A stretch of DNA of 64,000 nt from Niastella yeongjuensis (GTDB lineage Bacteria > Bacteroidota > Bacteroidia > Chitinophagales > Chitinophagaceae), in assembly GCF_900110245.1 (NCBI RefSeq), contig NZ_FOCZ01000002.1:868001-932000 (forward strand). Reading direction: 5' to 3'. How positions within the stretch are numbered: position 1 is the stretch's first letter; each line of letters opens with the position of its first letter. Shown in pieces: positions 7,877 through 17,504 of the stretch. The translations under genes were made by a program, and so were the position numbers. The notes beneath the pieces were generated by a model. That model did not search any database and had not been told where the DNA came from. It worked only from the letters and a program-made list of their open reading frames with translations.

Positions 7877-9053
7877 TGCCTTCACCGGACTGGCCAGGGC
7901 CGCTTTAATGGTTTGAGACGCGATGGTCAATGCAGCGATCACTATCGAGGCAAAGATGGCTATTACAAAAATGCCGGCGCTGATCTGAATATGATAGGCA
8001 AAATTCTGCAGCCAGTTGTTCATGGCATACCAGGCCAGGGGAGCAGCTATTAAAAAAGCAATGCCGATCAGTGCGATAAACTCTTTTGAGAACAAGTACA
8101 CAATGTTGGGTAGCGAGGCTCCCAATACTTTTCGGATACCCACTTCCCTGGTGCGCTGAATAGCCGCAAACGTGATCAGTCCGTACAAACCCAGGCAACC
8201 GATCAGAATGGCAATGCCTACAAAAAAGCGAAAGGCCGTATATAACTTCTGTTCCTGTTTATAAAAGCTGGCGACCCGGTCGTCCAGAAATTCGTAGGAG
8301 TACATGTTATCGGGAAAAAGCGCGTTCCAGGTTTTTTCAATGCCACTCATGGTTTGTACAATGCTGCCTGCTTTCAACGCCACACTTACCCTGAAGAAAC
8401 GCTTTATGTTATAATTGATGATAACCGGTCTTCTGGCCTTGTGTTTTGATTCGCTTTGAAAGTCTTTCACCACGCCAGAAATGGTGAGTATACCACCGTT
8501 GCCTCTGAATCGAACGCCTAATGCGTCATTGGGCTGTTGTATGCCAAGTTTGTGGATCAACGTTTCATTTACTACTACATGGTTCAGGGTATCGGTAGCA
8601 TCTTTTCGCCAGGCTTTTGGTAAGTACTACTGAATTGGGTGCTGACAAAGCGGTAGTCCGGCTGCCCTGTAACCACTGATTGTCGAATACCTTCGTATAG
8701 TATTCGTCTGCATAACAATATTGCTTTTCATTGTATCGCTGTTCGCCCACTTTCACCAGCCCGTCTGTTTGAAACCATACCTGGGTAACCGCTTCCAGCT
8801 CCGGAAAATCATTACGAAGATGAGGGGCGACCCCCATCGATACCGTTGGGTTATAATCAAGACCATTCAGCGTAACCCGGTACGTGCGGCTGGCCTTATG
8901 GTGATACTGATCATAACTCAGCTCATTACGTACTACCAGGAAAATAATAATGCAGGCGCCAATTCCCAGGGTCAACCCCAGTACATTTAATAACGTATAA
9001 CTCAGGTTTCGGCGAATGTTCCTGGCGGCTGTAAGAATGAAATTGCTGATCAT
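7862..9053 (-). pseudogene. FtsX/MacB-type ABC transporter permease, internal deletion plus frameshift
   Basis: The 5' part (9053 to about 8600) encodes the normal start of a large MacB/FtsX permease: RNIRRNLSYTLLNVLGLTLGI with the first membrane segment, then MacB periplasmic sequence up to NSVVLTKSLAKR. Reading then runs out of frame to a stop at 8565. In the next frame, from about 8605, the sequence continues as the second-half MacB domain (DATDTLNHVVVNETLIHKLG) and the C-terminal FtsX membrane domain with RTREVGIRKVLGA. Family members have two such halves (about 790 residues); here about 380 central residues are missing and the join breaks the frame. No partner ATPase is nearby. Confidence 0.85.
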
Positions 9054-9168
9054 GCAAATTTGGCTTTCATGGTGAATGTAGGTGCTGTATTAGGAATAAA
9101 TAATATGCCATTCCTAAACCTGTTGAAAGTCAAAATAGTAAACATATCATTCCTTTTTGGTTGTTCGG

Positions 9169-9987
9169 TTATGATACAGTCACTGTACGGCGGCCATGGA
9201 TGGCCCTTAGTTCCAGGCGCATACTTTGGCCTGTTGTTTCGCACCATTGGGCATATTCGGCGGCCGCCTGTGCGCGTTGCGCTTCCGATACATACCCATC
9301 TGTTACCATTTGTTTGCCGCGGGTTTCTGCCACTACCGTCCAGATGCTAACATGTTGTAAAAAGCCTGGTTCGGTGTGCTGGTGAAATTCGGAATGATCG
9401 GCATTATAACAGATCTCCAGACCGCATGCCTGCATCAGGTCGGGGGTATGGATAGCAATCTGGTTGTCCATACCGGCATCGCTGCGCCATTTCAGGAATT
9501 GTTCATAAAATAATTGCATGCTGGCCGGTAGCTGTGGGTCCCAGGTAATGGCTGTGTGGTCATAATCCAGCACACACACTAAACCATTGCGCTTTACAAG
9601 TGTTTTCATTTTCTGGATAAGGTCCTGCGGGTTGGCCACCCATTGTAAGGTGCGGGCGGTGGTGACTACATCATACCACATGGGCGGGCTATAATCCAGG
9701 ATATCGCCGGTAATGAAGTGCAGATTTTCTCCGGTGGCATACGTGTTTTTTGCCTGCTGAATAAGGTCCCAACTACGGTCGACGCCGACCACAAATCCAT
9801 CAGGGCCAGCAAGGTCAGCAATGCCATGTGTAATGGCACCGGACCCACAACCTACGTCCAGAACAGATTGTCCGGGGGCTAATACCGTCAGCAGGTTGGC
9901 ATTTGAATTGGCCAGCGATCGTTTGTCAAGTACAGCATTGGTACCCGTGGGCATGGCTGCGCGATCTTTTGAAACAGAATGGTTCAT
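9169..9987 (-). CDS. class I SAM-dependent methyltransferase
   Basis: 272 residues with a Rossmann-like methyltransferase core: motif I VLDVGCGSGAI (about residues 41-51), acidic loop VVGVDRSWDLI, and motif II/III segments DVVTTARTLQWVANP and GLVCVLDYDH. The arrangement is that of UbiE/Methyltransf_11-type enzymes. The C-terminal third (EFHQHTEPGFLQHVSIWTVV) is typical of small-molecule methyltransferases and may form the substrate lid. The substrate cannot be told. It lies upstream of the decayed permease on the same strand and is divergent from the ABC exporter gene. Confidence 0.9.
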   Translation of the reverse strand: MNHSVSKDRAAMPTGTNAVLDKRSLANSNANLLTVLAPGQSVLDVGCGSGAITHGIADLAGPDGFVVGVDRSWDLIQQAKNTYATGENLHFITGDILDYSPPMWYDVVTTARTLQWVANPQDLIQKMKTLVKRNGLVCVLDYDHTAITWDPQLPASMQLFYEQFLKWRSDAGMDNQIAIHTPDLMQACGLEICYNADHSEFHQHTEPGFLQHVSIWTVVAETRGKQMVTDGYVSEAQRAQAAAEYAQWCETTGQSMRLELRAIHGRRTVTVS

Positions 9988-10041
9988 GGTTTGTTGTATT
10001 AGAGATAAAGTTATAGTGTCGTATTTTGCATCTAAATATAA

Positions 10042-11874
10042 ATGATTTTGGAAAGAAAGGGAACAGTAATAGAGGAAGTAACGTTGAAGGACCGATTCAA
10101 TGCATTAAATAACCTGCCCCAGTTTTTTAAACTGGTGTGGCAAACAAGCCCTGCGTTAACAGTTGCCACGGCGCTTATTCGCATTGTTCGTTCGGCCATT
10201 CCTGTTGCTATCTTATATGTTGGAAAACTGATCATTGACCAGGTAGCGCACCCAACACAGGGGCCTGCCGATTCCCATGCTTATTTGTGGGAGCTGGTAG
10301 TTATTGAATTGATACTGGCGGTAGGGTCTGATGTATTAGGGCGCGCCACTGCTTTAATTGATAGTTTGCTGGGTGACCGGTTCGCCAATTACACCTCTAT
10401 CAAAATTATGCAGCATGCGGCCACGTTAGACCTGGAGCAGTTTGAAGATTCTACTTTTTACGATAAACTCGAAAGGGCACGGCAGCAAACAGTGGGCAGA
10501 ACGGTATTGCTTTCCCAGGTATTAAGCCAGGTGCAGGACCTTATTACGGTAACATTCCTGGCGGCGGGGCTGGTGGTGTTTAATCCCTGGCTCATCCTGA
10601 TCCTTATTATTGCCGTATTGCCCGCCTTCCTGGGGGAGGCGCACTTTAATGATAAAACGTATTCCCTCAGCCGAAGACAAACACCCGAACGCAGGGAGCT
10701 GGATTATATGCGCTACATTGGCGCCAGTGATGAAACGGCCAAGGAAGTAAAACTATTTGATCTGTCGGGGTTTTTGGTTGACCGGTTCAAACAATTATCA
10801 GATAAGTTTTACAAGGATAACAAACAACTGGCCATCAAACGGTCGGTATGGGGCGCTGCTTTTTCACTTTTTGGTACCGTCGGTTATTATGGCGCGTATG
10901 TTTTTATTGTTTACAAAGCCGTGCAGGGAAGCATCTCCATTGGCGATCTTACTTTCCTGGCTGGTTCTTTCAGACAGTTAAGAAGTTTGCTGGAGGGTAT
11001 TTTAACCCGCTTTACTGCTGTGTCGCAAGGCGCCATTTACTTAAAAGACTTTTTTGAATTCTTTCATATCCAGCCGAAGATCATTCCTATTGGCAAATCA
11101 CTGTCTTTTCCCAATCCAATAAAACAAGGTTTTGTTTTTGAGAACGTTGGGTTTAAATATGCGAACTCGGAAAACTGGGCCAACAGGCACCTGAACTTTT
11201 CTTTGGCGGCCGGTGAAAAACTGGCCCTGGTAGGGGAGAACGGCGCCGGAAAAACAACGCTGGTGAAATTGCTGGCCCGGCTGTATGATCCTACTGAAGG
11301 CCGGATCTTATTGGATGGACATGACCTGCGGGAATACGATTTAACGGATCTGCGCTATAACGTAGGCGTTATCTTCCAGGATTATATCCGGTATCAGATG
11401 ACGGTTTCGCAAAACATTGCCGTCGGTAATATTGAAGAAAAAGGGAATACGGGGTTGATTGTACAATCGGCCAAAAAAAGCCTGGCCGATCTGTTGGTGC
11501 AAAAACTCCCGGGCGGGTATGAACAACCGTTGGGCAAACGTTTTAACCAGGGCGTGGAATTGTCAGGCGGCGAATGGCAAAAGATCGCACTGGCAAGAGC
11601 ATATATGAAGGATGCGCAATTATTGATACTGGATGAACCAACTGCAGCATTGGATGCCCGGGCTGAATATGAAGTGTTTCAGCGTTTCTCTGAATTGACC
11701 AAGGGCAAAACGGCTGTGCTGATCTCGCATAAATTCTCCACGGTGCGCATGGCCGATAGAATACTGGTGCTGGATAAAGGAGAGCTCCTGGAAATAGGAA
11801 CGCACCAGGAGCTGTTACAAAAAAATGGCCGCTATGCGGAATTATTTTACCTGCAGGCGAAGGGCTATCAATAG
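10042..11874 (+). CDS. ABC transporter, fused membrane and ATPase domains
   Basis: 610 residues: an N-terminal exporter membrane domain with about six helices (residues 30-320), then an ATPase with Walker A GENGAGKTT (about 398), signature LSGGEWQKIALARA (about 507), Walker B LLILDEPTAALD (about 530) and H-loop ISHKFS. This is a half-transporter that should work as a homodimer in the inner membrane, of the MsbA/multidrug-lipid exporter class. The signature keeps LSGGE but has W where Q-Q/R is common. It stands alone, so the cargo is unknown. It ends 9 bases before the convergent S9 peptidase. Confidence 0.93.
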   Translation: MILERKGTVIEEVTLKDRFNALNNLPQFFKLVWQTSPALTVATALIRIVRSAIPVAILYVGKLIIDQVAHPTQGPADSHAYLWELVVIELILAVGSDVLGRATALIDSLLGDRFANYTSIKIMQHAATLDLEQFEDSTFYDKLERARQQTVGRTVLLSQVLSQVQDLITVTFLAAGLVVFNPWLILILIIAVLPAFLGEAHFNDKTYSLSRRQTPERRELDYMRYIGASDETAKEVKLFDLSGFLVDRFKQLSDKFYKDNKQLAIKRSVWGAAFSLFGTVGYYGAYVFIVYKAVQGSISIGDLTFLAGSFRQLRSLLEGILTRFTAVSQGAIYLKDFFEFFHIQPKIIPIGKSLSFPNPIKQGFVFENVGFKYANSENWANRHLNFSLAAGEKLALVGENGAGKTTLVKLLARLYDPTEGRILLDGHDLREYDLTDLRYNVGVIFQDYIRYQMTVSQNIAVGNIEEKGNTGLIVQSAKKSLADLLVQKLPGGYEQPLGKRFNQGVELSGGEWQKIALARAYMKDAQLLILDEPTAALDARAEYEVFQRFSELTKGKTAVLISHKFSTVRMADRILVLDKGELLEIGTHQELLQKNGRYAELFYLQAKGYQ

Positions 11875-11883
11875 TTTAGCAGA

Positions 11884-13785
11884 CTAAAAACTTTTCTTGC
11901 TGTCTGCCGAATCACCGCCCTCGCTGAGGTATTTATTCAAAAACAGCAGGGTTACTTTGGCTGCCTTCATTTGATTTTCCTTTTTTCTAAAGCCATGACC
12001 TTCGTCCGGGAACAGCACATATTCTACCGGGGTGCCGTTCTTTTTGGCCCCGGCTACAATTTCATCACTTTCTACCTGCAATACCCGGGGATCATTGGAG
12101 CCTTGTAATACCAGCAGGGGTGTTTTTATTTTGTCTGTATTGAACAACGGGGAAATGGAACGCAGGCGTACCGAATCGGTGCCGGGGTCGCCCATTTCTT
12201 CGTACAGTGCTTTGCGAAAGCTTTCCCAATAGGCAGGAATGCTTTGCAGGGTCCTTAACCAGTTGGTTACGCCAAACAGATCAACCCCTACCTTGAATTC
12301 AGCCGGGTATTGAATGATACCGGCCAGCGACATAAAACCACCGTAACTGCCCCCATAGATGCCAATCAGCGAGGGGTTAATATAAGCCTGTTCCGCTAAC
12401 CACTTCTTTCCCCACACGCAATCTTTCAGGTCTTTATCTCCGTGATTGCGGTTGTCCATTTTATAATACGTTTTGCCATAGCCGCTGCTGCCCCTGTTGT
12501 TTACGGCGAGAATGGCGTAGCCATGGTTCACGAAATATTGAATGGATTGTGAATAGCCGGCAGTGCTTTGTCCGCCGGGACCGCCATGCACCCATACCAG
12601 GGCCGGCACTTTATTGCCCGCAGCCGCATTCTTTGGCTTGTAGAATATGGCCGGGATTTGTAATCCGTCGAATGATTTAAAACGTACCACTTCTGCATCC
12701 ACCAGGTCATTGGGATCTATTTCCGGATTTAATGAGTTGGTTAGTTTGTCGAGATTTTTAGAGGCGAAATTGAAGGAATACAAATTTACCGGCGACCGGT
12801 CGCTTACCACGTACACGATCATGTTTTTTTCCGTGGAGGAAATGCTTACACCTTGTACATAACCATCTTTGATGGTGGGGAATGCCAGCTGTTTGCCGCT
12901 TTTGTGGTCGTACATCAGTATTTTATTCCGGCCATCTTCATTAACCCCAATTACGCGGTATTTGCCGTTCTCGCTGATGTACATATACATAACATCCCAT
13001 TTGTCACTGTAGATCTTTTGTTGTTTGCGGGTGGCAAGATCGTATTTCGCCAGGTAGGTGAATTCACTGCCTTCGTTAGTGGTATAATAAAAAGCGCTGT
13101 TGTTCAGTTCAAAACTTTGCGGTGAATAAGTGGCGTCTGTTTCGGCAGACAGCTTCTTCAAATCACTGGTTTTTCGGTTAAGCAGGTACATTTCATTTTT
13201 ATCGGTGGTAATGCTTTTTGTCAGCACAAGCCAGTTCTCATCAGGTGAAATGCTGGCTACATCCAATCCCTTTTCATTTTGATAGATCAGTACCGGCTTC
13301 CAGTCGGTTGGGCTCATTTTATAAAGATCAAAAAAGCGGGGATCGCGAACATTGCTGGTATAATAGAAGGCCGTTTTAGGATGGTTCCAGGAATAAAAAT
13401 CAGCTTTCTCCTTAACGCCCGGCGTTAGGTCGGTTACGTCGCCATCGGCTTTTTGTAAATAGATGTGCGAATTCTCATTGCCGCCTTTGTCGGCTGAATA
13501 CAAAAAGTCGTTGGTACCGGGGATATAATCAATGGAGATATAAGATTCCTTCGCAGAGGTGGTCAATTGTTTCTTTTCCCTGGTAGCCAGGTCTATCTCG
13601 TATACATTGAAAATGCCGGAGCTGTTGTCATGAACGAGGATTTTAGTTTCGGGTTTATTAAAATTGCCGCCACCAAATGCAATCGTTTTATAAAATTGTT
13701 CAATGGTGTATTGTTTAACAGCTGTTTGGGAATAACTGAGATGCGAAAAGCAGATCAGGACAAAAGCAGTCAGGACTGGCCTCAT
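11884..13785 (-). CDS. S9-family prolyl oligopeptidase-like serine peptidase, exported
   Basis: 633 residues from ATG 13785, which opens a signal peptide (MRPVLTAFVLICFSHLSYSQ). Residues 30-390 form a beta-propeller of WD40-like/DPPIV blades; the C-terminal alpha/beta hydrolase domain has Ser480 in GGSYGG, Asp565 in GSNDPRV and His597 in DEGHGF, a full triad. The layout matches acylaminoacyl/dipeptidyl peptidases of the S9C group, which trim short peptides in the periplasm. It is divergent from the unknown tail-anchored gene at 13939. Confidence 0.94.
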   Translation of the reverse strand: MRPVLTAFVLICFSHLSYSQTAVKQYTIEQFYKTIAFGGGNFNKPETKILVHDNSSGIFNVYEIDLATREKKQLTTSAKESYISIDYIPGTNDFLYSADKGGNENSHIYLQKADGDVTDLTPGVKEKADFYSWNHPKTAFYYTSNVRDPRFFDLYKMSPTDWKPVLIYQNEKGLDVASISPDENWLVLTKSITTDKNEMYLLNRKTSDLKKLSAETDATYSPQSFELNNSAFYYTTNEGSEFTYLAKYDLATRKQQKIYSDKWDVMYMYISENGKYRVIGVNEDGRNKILMYDHKSGKQLAFPTIKDGYVQGVSISSTEKNMIVYVVSDRSPVNLYSFNFASKNLDKLTNSLNPEIDPNDLVDAEVVRFKSFDGLQIPAIFYKPKNAAAGNKVPALVWVHGGPGGQSTAGYSQSIQYFVNHGYAILAVNNRGSSGYGKTYYKMDNRNHGDKDLKDCVWGKKWLAEQAYINPSLIGIYGGSYGGFMSLAGIIQYPAEFKVGVDLFGVTNWLRTLQSIPAYWESFRKALYEEMGDPGTDSVRLRSISPLFNTDKIKTPLLVLQGSNDPRVLQVESDEIVAGAKKNGTPVEYVLFPDEGHGFRKKENQMKAAKVTLLFLNKYLSEGGDSADSKKSF

Positions 13786-13881
13786 GGTTTTAGTTTTAGT
13801 ACCATAATTTACAATTTCTTTTTGGAAGCGGGCGAGCCTTTTCAAATACCTGTTTTCGATTATATATCCCAGATGGGGGTA

Positions 13882-13913
13882 TTTGCATCTATTGGGAATA
13901 TTGTGTATTTTTC
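13882..13913 (+). promoter_or_regulatory. candidate Bacteroidota -33/-7 promoter
   Basis: TTTG (13882-13885), a 20-base spacer, then TATTTTTC (13906-13913), one mismatch from TAnnTTTG. Transcription would begin near 13920, favouring ATG 13939 as the start of the downstream gene. Confidence 0.4.
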
Positions 13914-13938
13914 GCCGGTTGAACCACAATCTACCCTG

Positions 13939-14841
13939 ATGCAATATTTATCACCAAGCTCGTTATCCGGAGACGCCCTGATTACCCCACTTGATAAGAA
14001 AGCCATTCAATTAGAAAGAAAAAAACTCTTTGCCGAGCTGGAACTCAGCGGGGAAACTACGATCGAAATGAACGGCCGGTCATTTAACAAAAATGACATC
14101 ATTCAATATTATGAGGACCTGCTGAAAGAGGATTCCCTGAACTATCATGCTGTGATTGCGGAAGATCCGATTTTGAAGCTTTTCCTGGAAACCGCTCATA
14201 TTGGACGGAAAGAACTGTTTAAGAACAATCCCCTGTATACAAATGAGCAGTTTATTAACTGGATCAGTCCATATTTCAGCCATGCCTTCAGTACTTATAT
14301 GAATGCCTGCTTTCTTGACCCCGATGAAGATGGGCTGACCTCCCTCATGAAGAACAATTTGCTGATGACCCCTGGTGATACTGAAAAGTCGTGGGAGGTG
14401 GTAACACGTATAGTCATGGGCAGTGTTTCTTCTATCGAAGAATACTATAAAACGCCCGGCAGTAAAATGCTCATCAAGGTAAAAGACCTGATGGAATTCC
14501 GTTATATCCGACTGGTGCAATTGCTTCCGAATGTCCGGTTTGCCCCGGTAAAGGATAAATATGCCTTTACAATTCTACAAGCCTGCGTATACACTTTTAA
14601 CAGGAATAAACAAACCGGGAACTATGTTAGTAACTGGCTGGAAAACGGCCAATTGCTGGCAGCTTCCGAGGATATGAAGGAGCAGATTCGTAAAAAGCGG
14701 GAAGAACTGGAGGCCATCCTTGCTCCGATGGAGACTGGCGCTTCAGCACCGCAGTCGGCGGAAAGCAGCCCCTGGGCAATTATTAAATTAATAATATTTG
14801 TTGTGCTGTTGCTGGCGAGGTTAGCCACTTGTCACTGGTAA
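13939..14841 (+). CDS. unknown protein with C-terminal membrane anchor
   Basis: 300 residues from ATG 13939; the frame is open farther upstream (ATG 13873), but a promoter-like site lies between. The body is soluble, helical and acidic, with no motif I recognise; residues about 225-255 hold a charged helix (EDMKEQIRKKREELEAI). It ends in a hydrophobic segment (PWAIIKLIIFVVLLLARLAT) only a few residues from the C-terminus, the layout of a tail-anchored protein with its body in the cytoplasm. It is convergent with the Hsp70/GrpE-like pair; a functional link is speculative. Confidence 0.75.
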   Translation: MQYLSPSSLSGDALITPLDKKAIQLERKKLFAELELSGETTIEMNGRSFNKNDIIQYYEDLLKEDSLNYHAVIAEDPILKLFLETAHIGRKELFKNNPLYTNEQFINWISPYFSHAFSTYMNACFLDPDEDGLTSLMKNNLLMTPGDTEKSWEVVTRIVMGSVSSIEEYYKTPGSKMLIKVKDLMEFRYIRLVQLLPNVRFAPVKDKYAFTILQACVYTFNRNKQTGNYVSNWLENGQLLAASEDMKEQIRKKREELEAILAPMETGASAPQSAESSPWAIIKLIIFVVLLLARLATCHW

Positions 14842-14850
14842 GAGATAGGT

Positions 14851-14910
14851 GGTAAGAAGTAAGAAGTAAGAAGTACGCGAGCTTCGTACCCCTGTTTCTT
14901 ACTTCTTACC
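14851..14910. terminator. long perfect inverted repeat between convergent genes
   Basis: GGTAAGAAGTAAGAA (14851-14865) pairs perfectly with TTCTTACTTCTTACC (14896-14910), and an inner GTACG/CGTAC pair can extend the hairpin. The left arm is itself a TAAGAAG tandem repeat. Flanking AT-rich sequence makes it a plausible bidirectional terminator for the two converging genes. Confidence 0.6.
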
Positions 14911-14961
14911 TTATTTATTTTAGACCTCAAATTGAGTTTTTCAACAATAACATACTTAAGA

Positions 14962-17490
14962 CTAGCCTTTCAACCCCGTACCTTTTATCGCCTCATTCTG
15001 GTCTTTGTCGATGAGCAGTTCGTGCAGTTGGGCCGCATAACTCAGGATCTCGTCGGGGTTCTGTCTTCCCAGGGCCTCATTTCCCCGGGCCCGCAATACT
15101 TTTACCTGCGAGTGATTATAGTACTTATCATCAGACAGACCGGCATAATACAAATAAACCCGGGTAACATAAGAAACGTCCTTGCGTTTGATCTCCCAGA
15201 TCAGCCTGCCCATTTCACCGATCTTCAATCGCAGGAATTGCGTACTGCAGTTATTGATCCAGGTGGGTTCATCAGCGCTCATGTTTTCAAAGCGTTGCAG
15301 CAGGTCTTTGTTGCCGGATTGTTGTAGCAATAGCCGTCCCTCTTCTTTTTTCTGATAGTATTCTTCTTTGAGCTCTACCATCCGGTCGCCTTTCTCGGCT
15401 GTATCGATGATCTGTGCCAGTCTTCTTTTCTGATCGTCCAGCTGGTATTTAGTGTCTGTTACATCATCTGCCGACAGCGTTCTTAATTTTGTCTGGATAG
15501 TTTCAAGGTCATTCAGCGCACGCTGCAGGGGAGCACTTTCTTCATATTTTTCAGTCTTTAACAGCTTGTCGAGCTGGCGTTTGCCCAACCGGTGCAGGTA
15601 ATCTGTTTCCTGCTGTAAACGGGTTACGTTTATCGAGCGGGCCGAAGGACTGAACGCCTGTTTAAATTCTTCATCGATCATACTGATATAGGCCGTCACC
15701 GTTATATCGCGGCTTTCGCTGATCTCGAAAGTGAGGTCCACATCGGCGCCTTTTACCAGGTCGCTCTTAAGTTGTTTGCCCGAGATGCTGACAATACCTA
15801 TGGGTAGGTTCGATTGTGGTGATGAATAACGGCTGCCCTCAAGCACATTGATCAGCAGCTGGTCGTCGCTTCCTTTCACAATGGTGCGGCTCAATGTTTT
15901 GGTGATCGATTTCTTGATGGGAAGGATCGCATTTCTTTCAAAGATCACTTCCAGGTGGGTGATGTTATTGTCTGTATCATCCACTTCAAGACAAATATCA
16001 TGGGGAAGGGGCTGGCCGTATATGGAGAATTTTCCCTGTACGATCAGGATCTCGGGAATGGATACCTGCAAGGGGAAACCCTGTTTATCAAACAGCTTCA
16101 GGCTAAAAGCGTTCAGGCTGTTGGGCAGCAACAGCAGCATTTCACTGATCTTTTCAGCTACGGGTTTAAGACCACTGTCAAAACCGCCGTCGGCGCGGGT
16201 AATTCGATAGGAGCTACCGGCCGGTGCATTTTTGATGGTGGCTGCGAAATATTCTTCTGTGTCGCGGCTGTTCGACTGGAAAGCAGTTTTTATTTCAATG
16301 TTGGATGCTGCTGCGGCTGGTGCGGTTTTGCCACCGGTATTGGCAGCTTCCGGTTGTTGGGCCGCCGGCAGCGGAGTAGCTTTACTGGGTCTGCCGCCAG
16401 CATACCAGGCTGCGCCTTCCACTACTGCCGTTGTAGGGTCGATGGTGGTATTTACTTTAATACCCAGGTCCTGCGCCAACAGGTTTCGTACCAGGGGGAT
16501 ATAGGTACTACCGCCTACCAGCACTACTTCAGTAATATCCGAAGACTGCAGGTTATTCCGGGTCAACAGGTTCCGGATAAACGCAATAGAAGCCAGTACA
16601 CGTTCACGGGCAATGGCGTCGAACTGGTCGCGGCTGATGGTGAAAAACACTTCGTGTTCTTCACCGGCTTCATCTTCAAAATCGAATTCTATATCTACGG
16701 TTGTGTTATTGCTTAACGCGATCTTCGCTTCTTCGGCTTTATACAGCAACTGAAAATACAGCTTATTATACTTGCCGTTTGCACTCAGCATTTTTGAAGA
16801 CAGGTCCTGCACGCCATAGTGGCTTTCCAGGTACGGAACGAACAATTGCGTAAGGATACCATTGTCGAAATCTACGCCGCCAAAGAAATTATCGCCTTCA
16901 TGGTCAATGACCTTCATTTCATCATCCTCGATAACTACGAGGGCTACGTCAAAAGTACCGCCGCCGAGGTCATACACCAGCCAACGGCCTTCCATACCGG
17001 CCTTGCCTTCTTTATTGGCGAATGCCAGACTGGCTGCAATAGGTTCCTGTAATAACAACACCTCTCTGAAGCCGGCGGCATAACCTGCTTCTTTGGTGGC
17101 ATTGCTTTGAATGGTATCGAAACTGGCCGGGATGGTAATCACCACGCTGGCCGGAGATTCACCGGTAAAAATGAAGTTCTTTAATTCCTGTAAAACGATC
17201 GTGCTTAGTTCGATAGGTGTTTTGAACGAGCCGCTATTGGGAATGAAAAAGCTTTCCCCGGTACCCATTTTGCGCTTGAAGGCTGCAAATACATTGGCCG
17301 GGTCTTTTTCAACGTATTCCCGGGCTTTATCTCCAATTAGGATGCGGTCTTTCCGGAAGGCCACCACGCTGGGCAGGGTCACTTTCATACCGGAAGGGTT
17401 TTTGAAAATATCCACACTTCCGTTATTCGCCTTTGCGATCAGGGAATTGGTGGTGCCCAGATCGATGGCAAAATTGATAGTCGACGACAT
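14962..17490 (-). CDS. Hsp70-family (DnaK-like) protein with inserted domain
   Basis: 842 residues. Residues 1-370 are a complete actin-like Hsp70 nucleotide-binding domain: FAIDLGTTNS phosphate 1, DLGGGTFD (about 172) phosphate 2, and the adenosine motif VLVGGSTYIPLVR. Where DnaK has its short hydrophobic linker there is an Ala/Pro-rich stretch (about 372-400) and an extra beta-rich segment of about 90-100 residues, then a recognisable Hsp70 substrate domain (LPIGIVSISG, then DLTFEISESRDITVTAYI) and a long helical C-terminus. It follows the GrpE-like gene by 14 bases. It is not the housekeeping DnaK; a specialised ATP-driven chaperone is inferred. Confidence 0.92.
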   Translation of the reverse strand: MSSTINFAIDLGTTNSLIAKANNGSVDIFKNPSGMKVTLPSVVAFRKDRILIGDKAREYVEKDPANVFAAFKRKMGTGESFFIPNSGSFKTPIELSTIVLQELKNFIFTGESPASVVITIPASFDTIQSNATKEAGYAAGFREVLLLQEPIAASLAFANKEGKAGMEGRWLVYDLGGGTFDVALVVIEDDEMKVIDHEGDNFFGGVDFDNGILTQLFVPYLESHYGVQDLSSKMLSANGKYNKLYFQLLYKAEEAKIALSNNTTVDIEFDFEDEAGEEHEVFFTISRDQFDAIARERVLASIAFIRNLLTRNNLQSSDITEVVLVGGSTYIPLVRNLLAQDLGIKVNTTIDPTTAVVEGAAWYAGGRPSKATPLPAAQQPEAANTGGKTAPAAAASNIEIKTAFQSNSRDTEEYFAATIKNAPAGSSYRITRADGGFDSGLKPVAEKISEMLLLLPNSLNAFSLKLFDKQGFPLQVSIPEILIVQGKFSIYGQPLPHDICLEVDDTDNNITHLEVIFERNAILPIKKSITKTLSRTIVKGSDDQLLINVLEGSRYSSPQSNLPIGIVSISGKQLKSDLVKGADVDLTFEISESRDITVTAYISMIDEEFKQAFSPSARSINVTRLQQETDYLHRLGKRQLDKLLKTEKYEESAPLQRALNDLETIQTKLRTLSADDVTDTKYQLDDQKRRLAQIIDTAEKGDRMVELKEEYYQKKEEGRLLLQQSGNKDLLQRFENMSADEPTWINNCSTQFLRLKIGEMGRLIWEIKRKDVSYVTRVYLYYAGLSDDKYYNHSQVKVLRARGNEALGRQNPDEILSYAAQLHELLIDKDQNEAIKGTGLKG

Positions 17491-17504
17491 ATGTGTTAAT
17501 TAAA

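Noticed and set aside
9060-9385. Rightward frames near 9060-9385
   Set aside because: Opposite the methyltransferase 3' end; Arg/Pro-rich nonsense-like products.
15955-16716. Rightward frame of 253 codons opposite the Hsp70 gene
   Set aside because: Antisense to unmistakable Hsp70 motifs; Gly/Cys-rich product with no family features.
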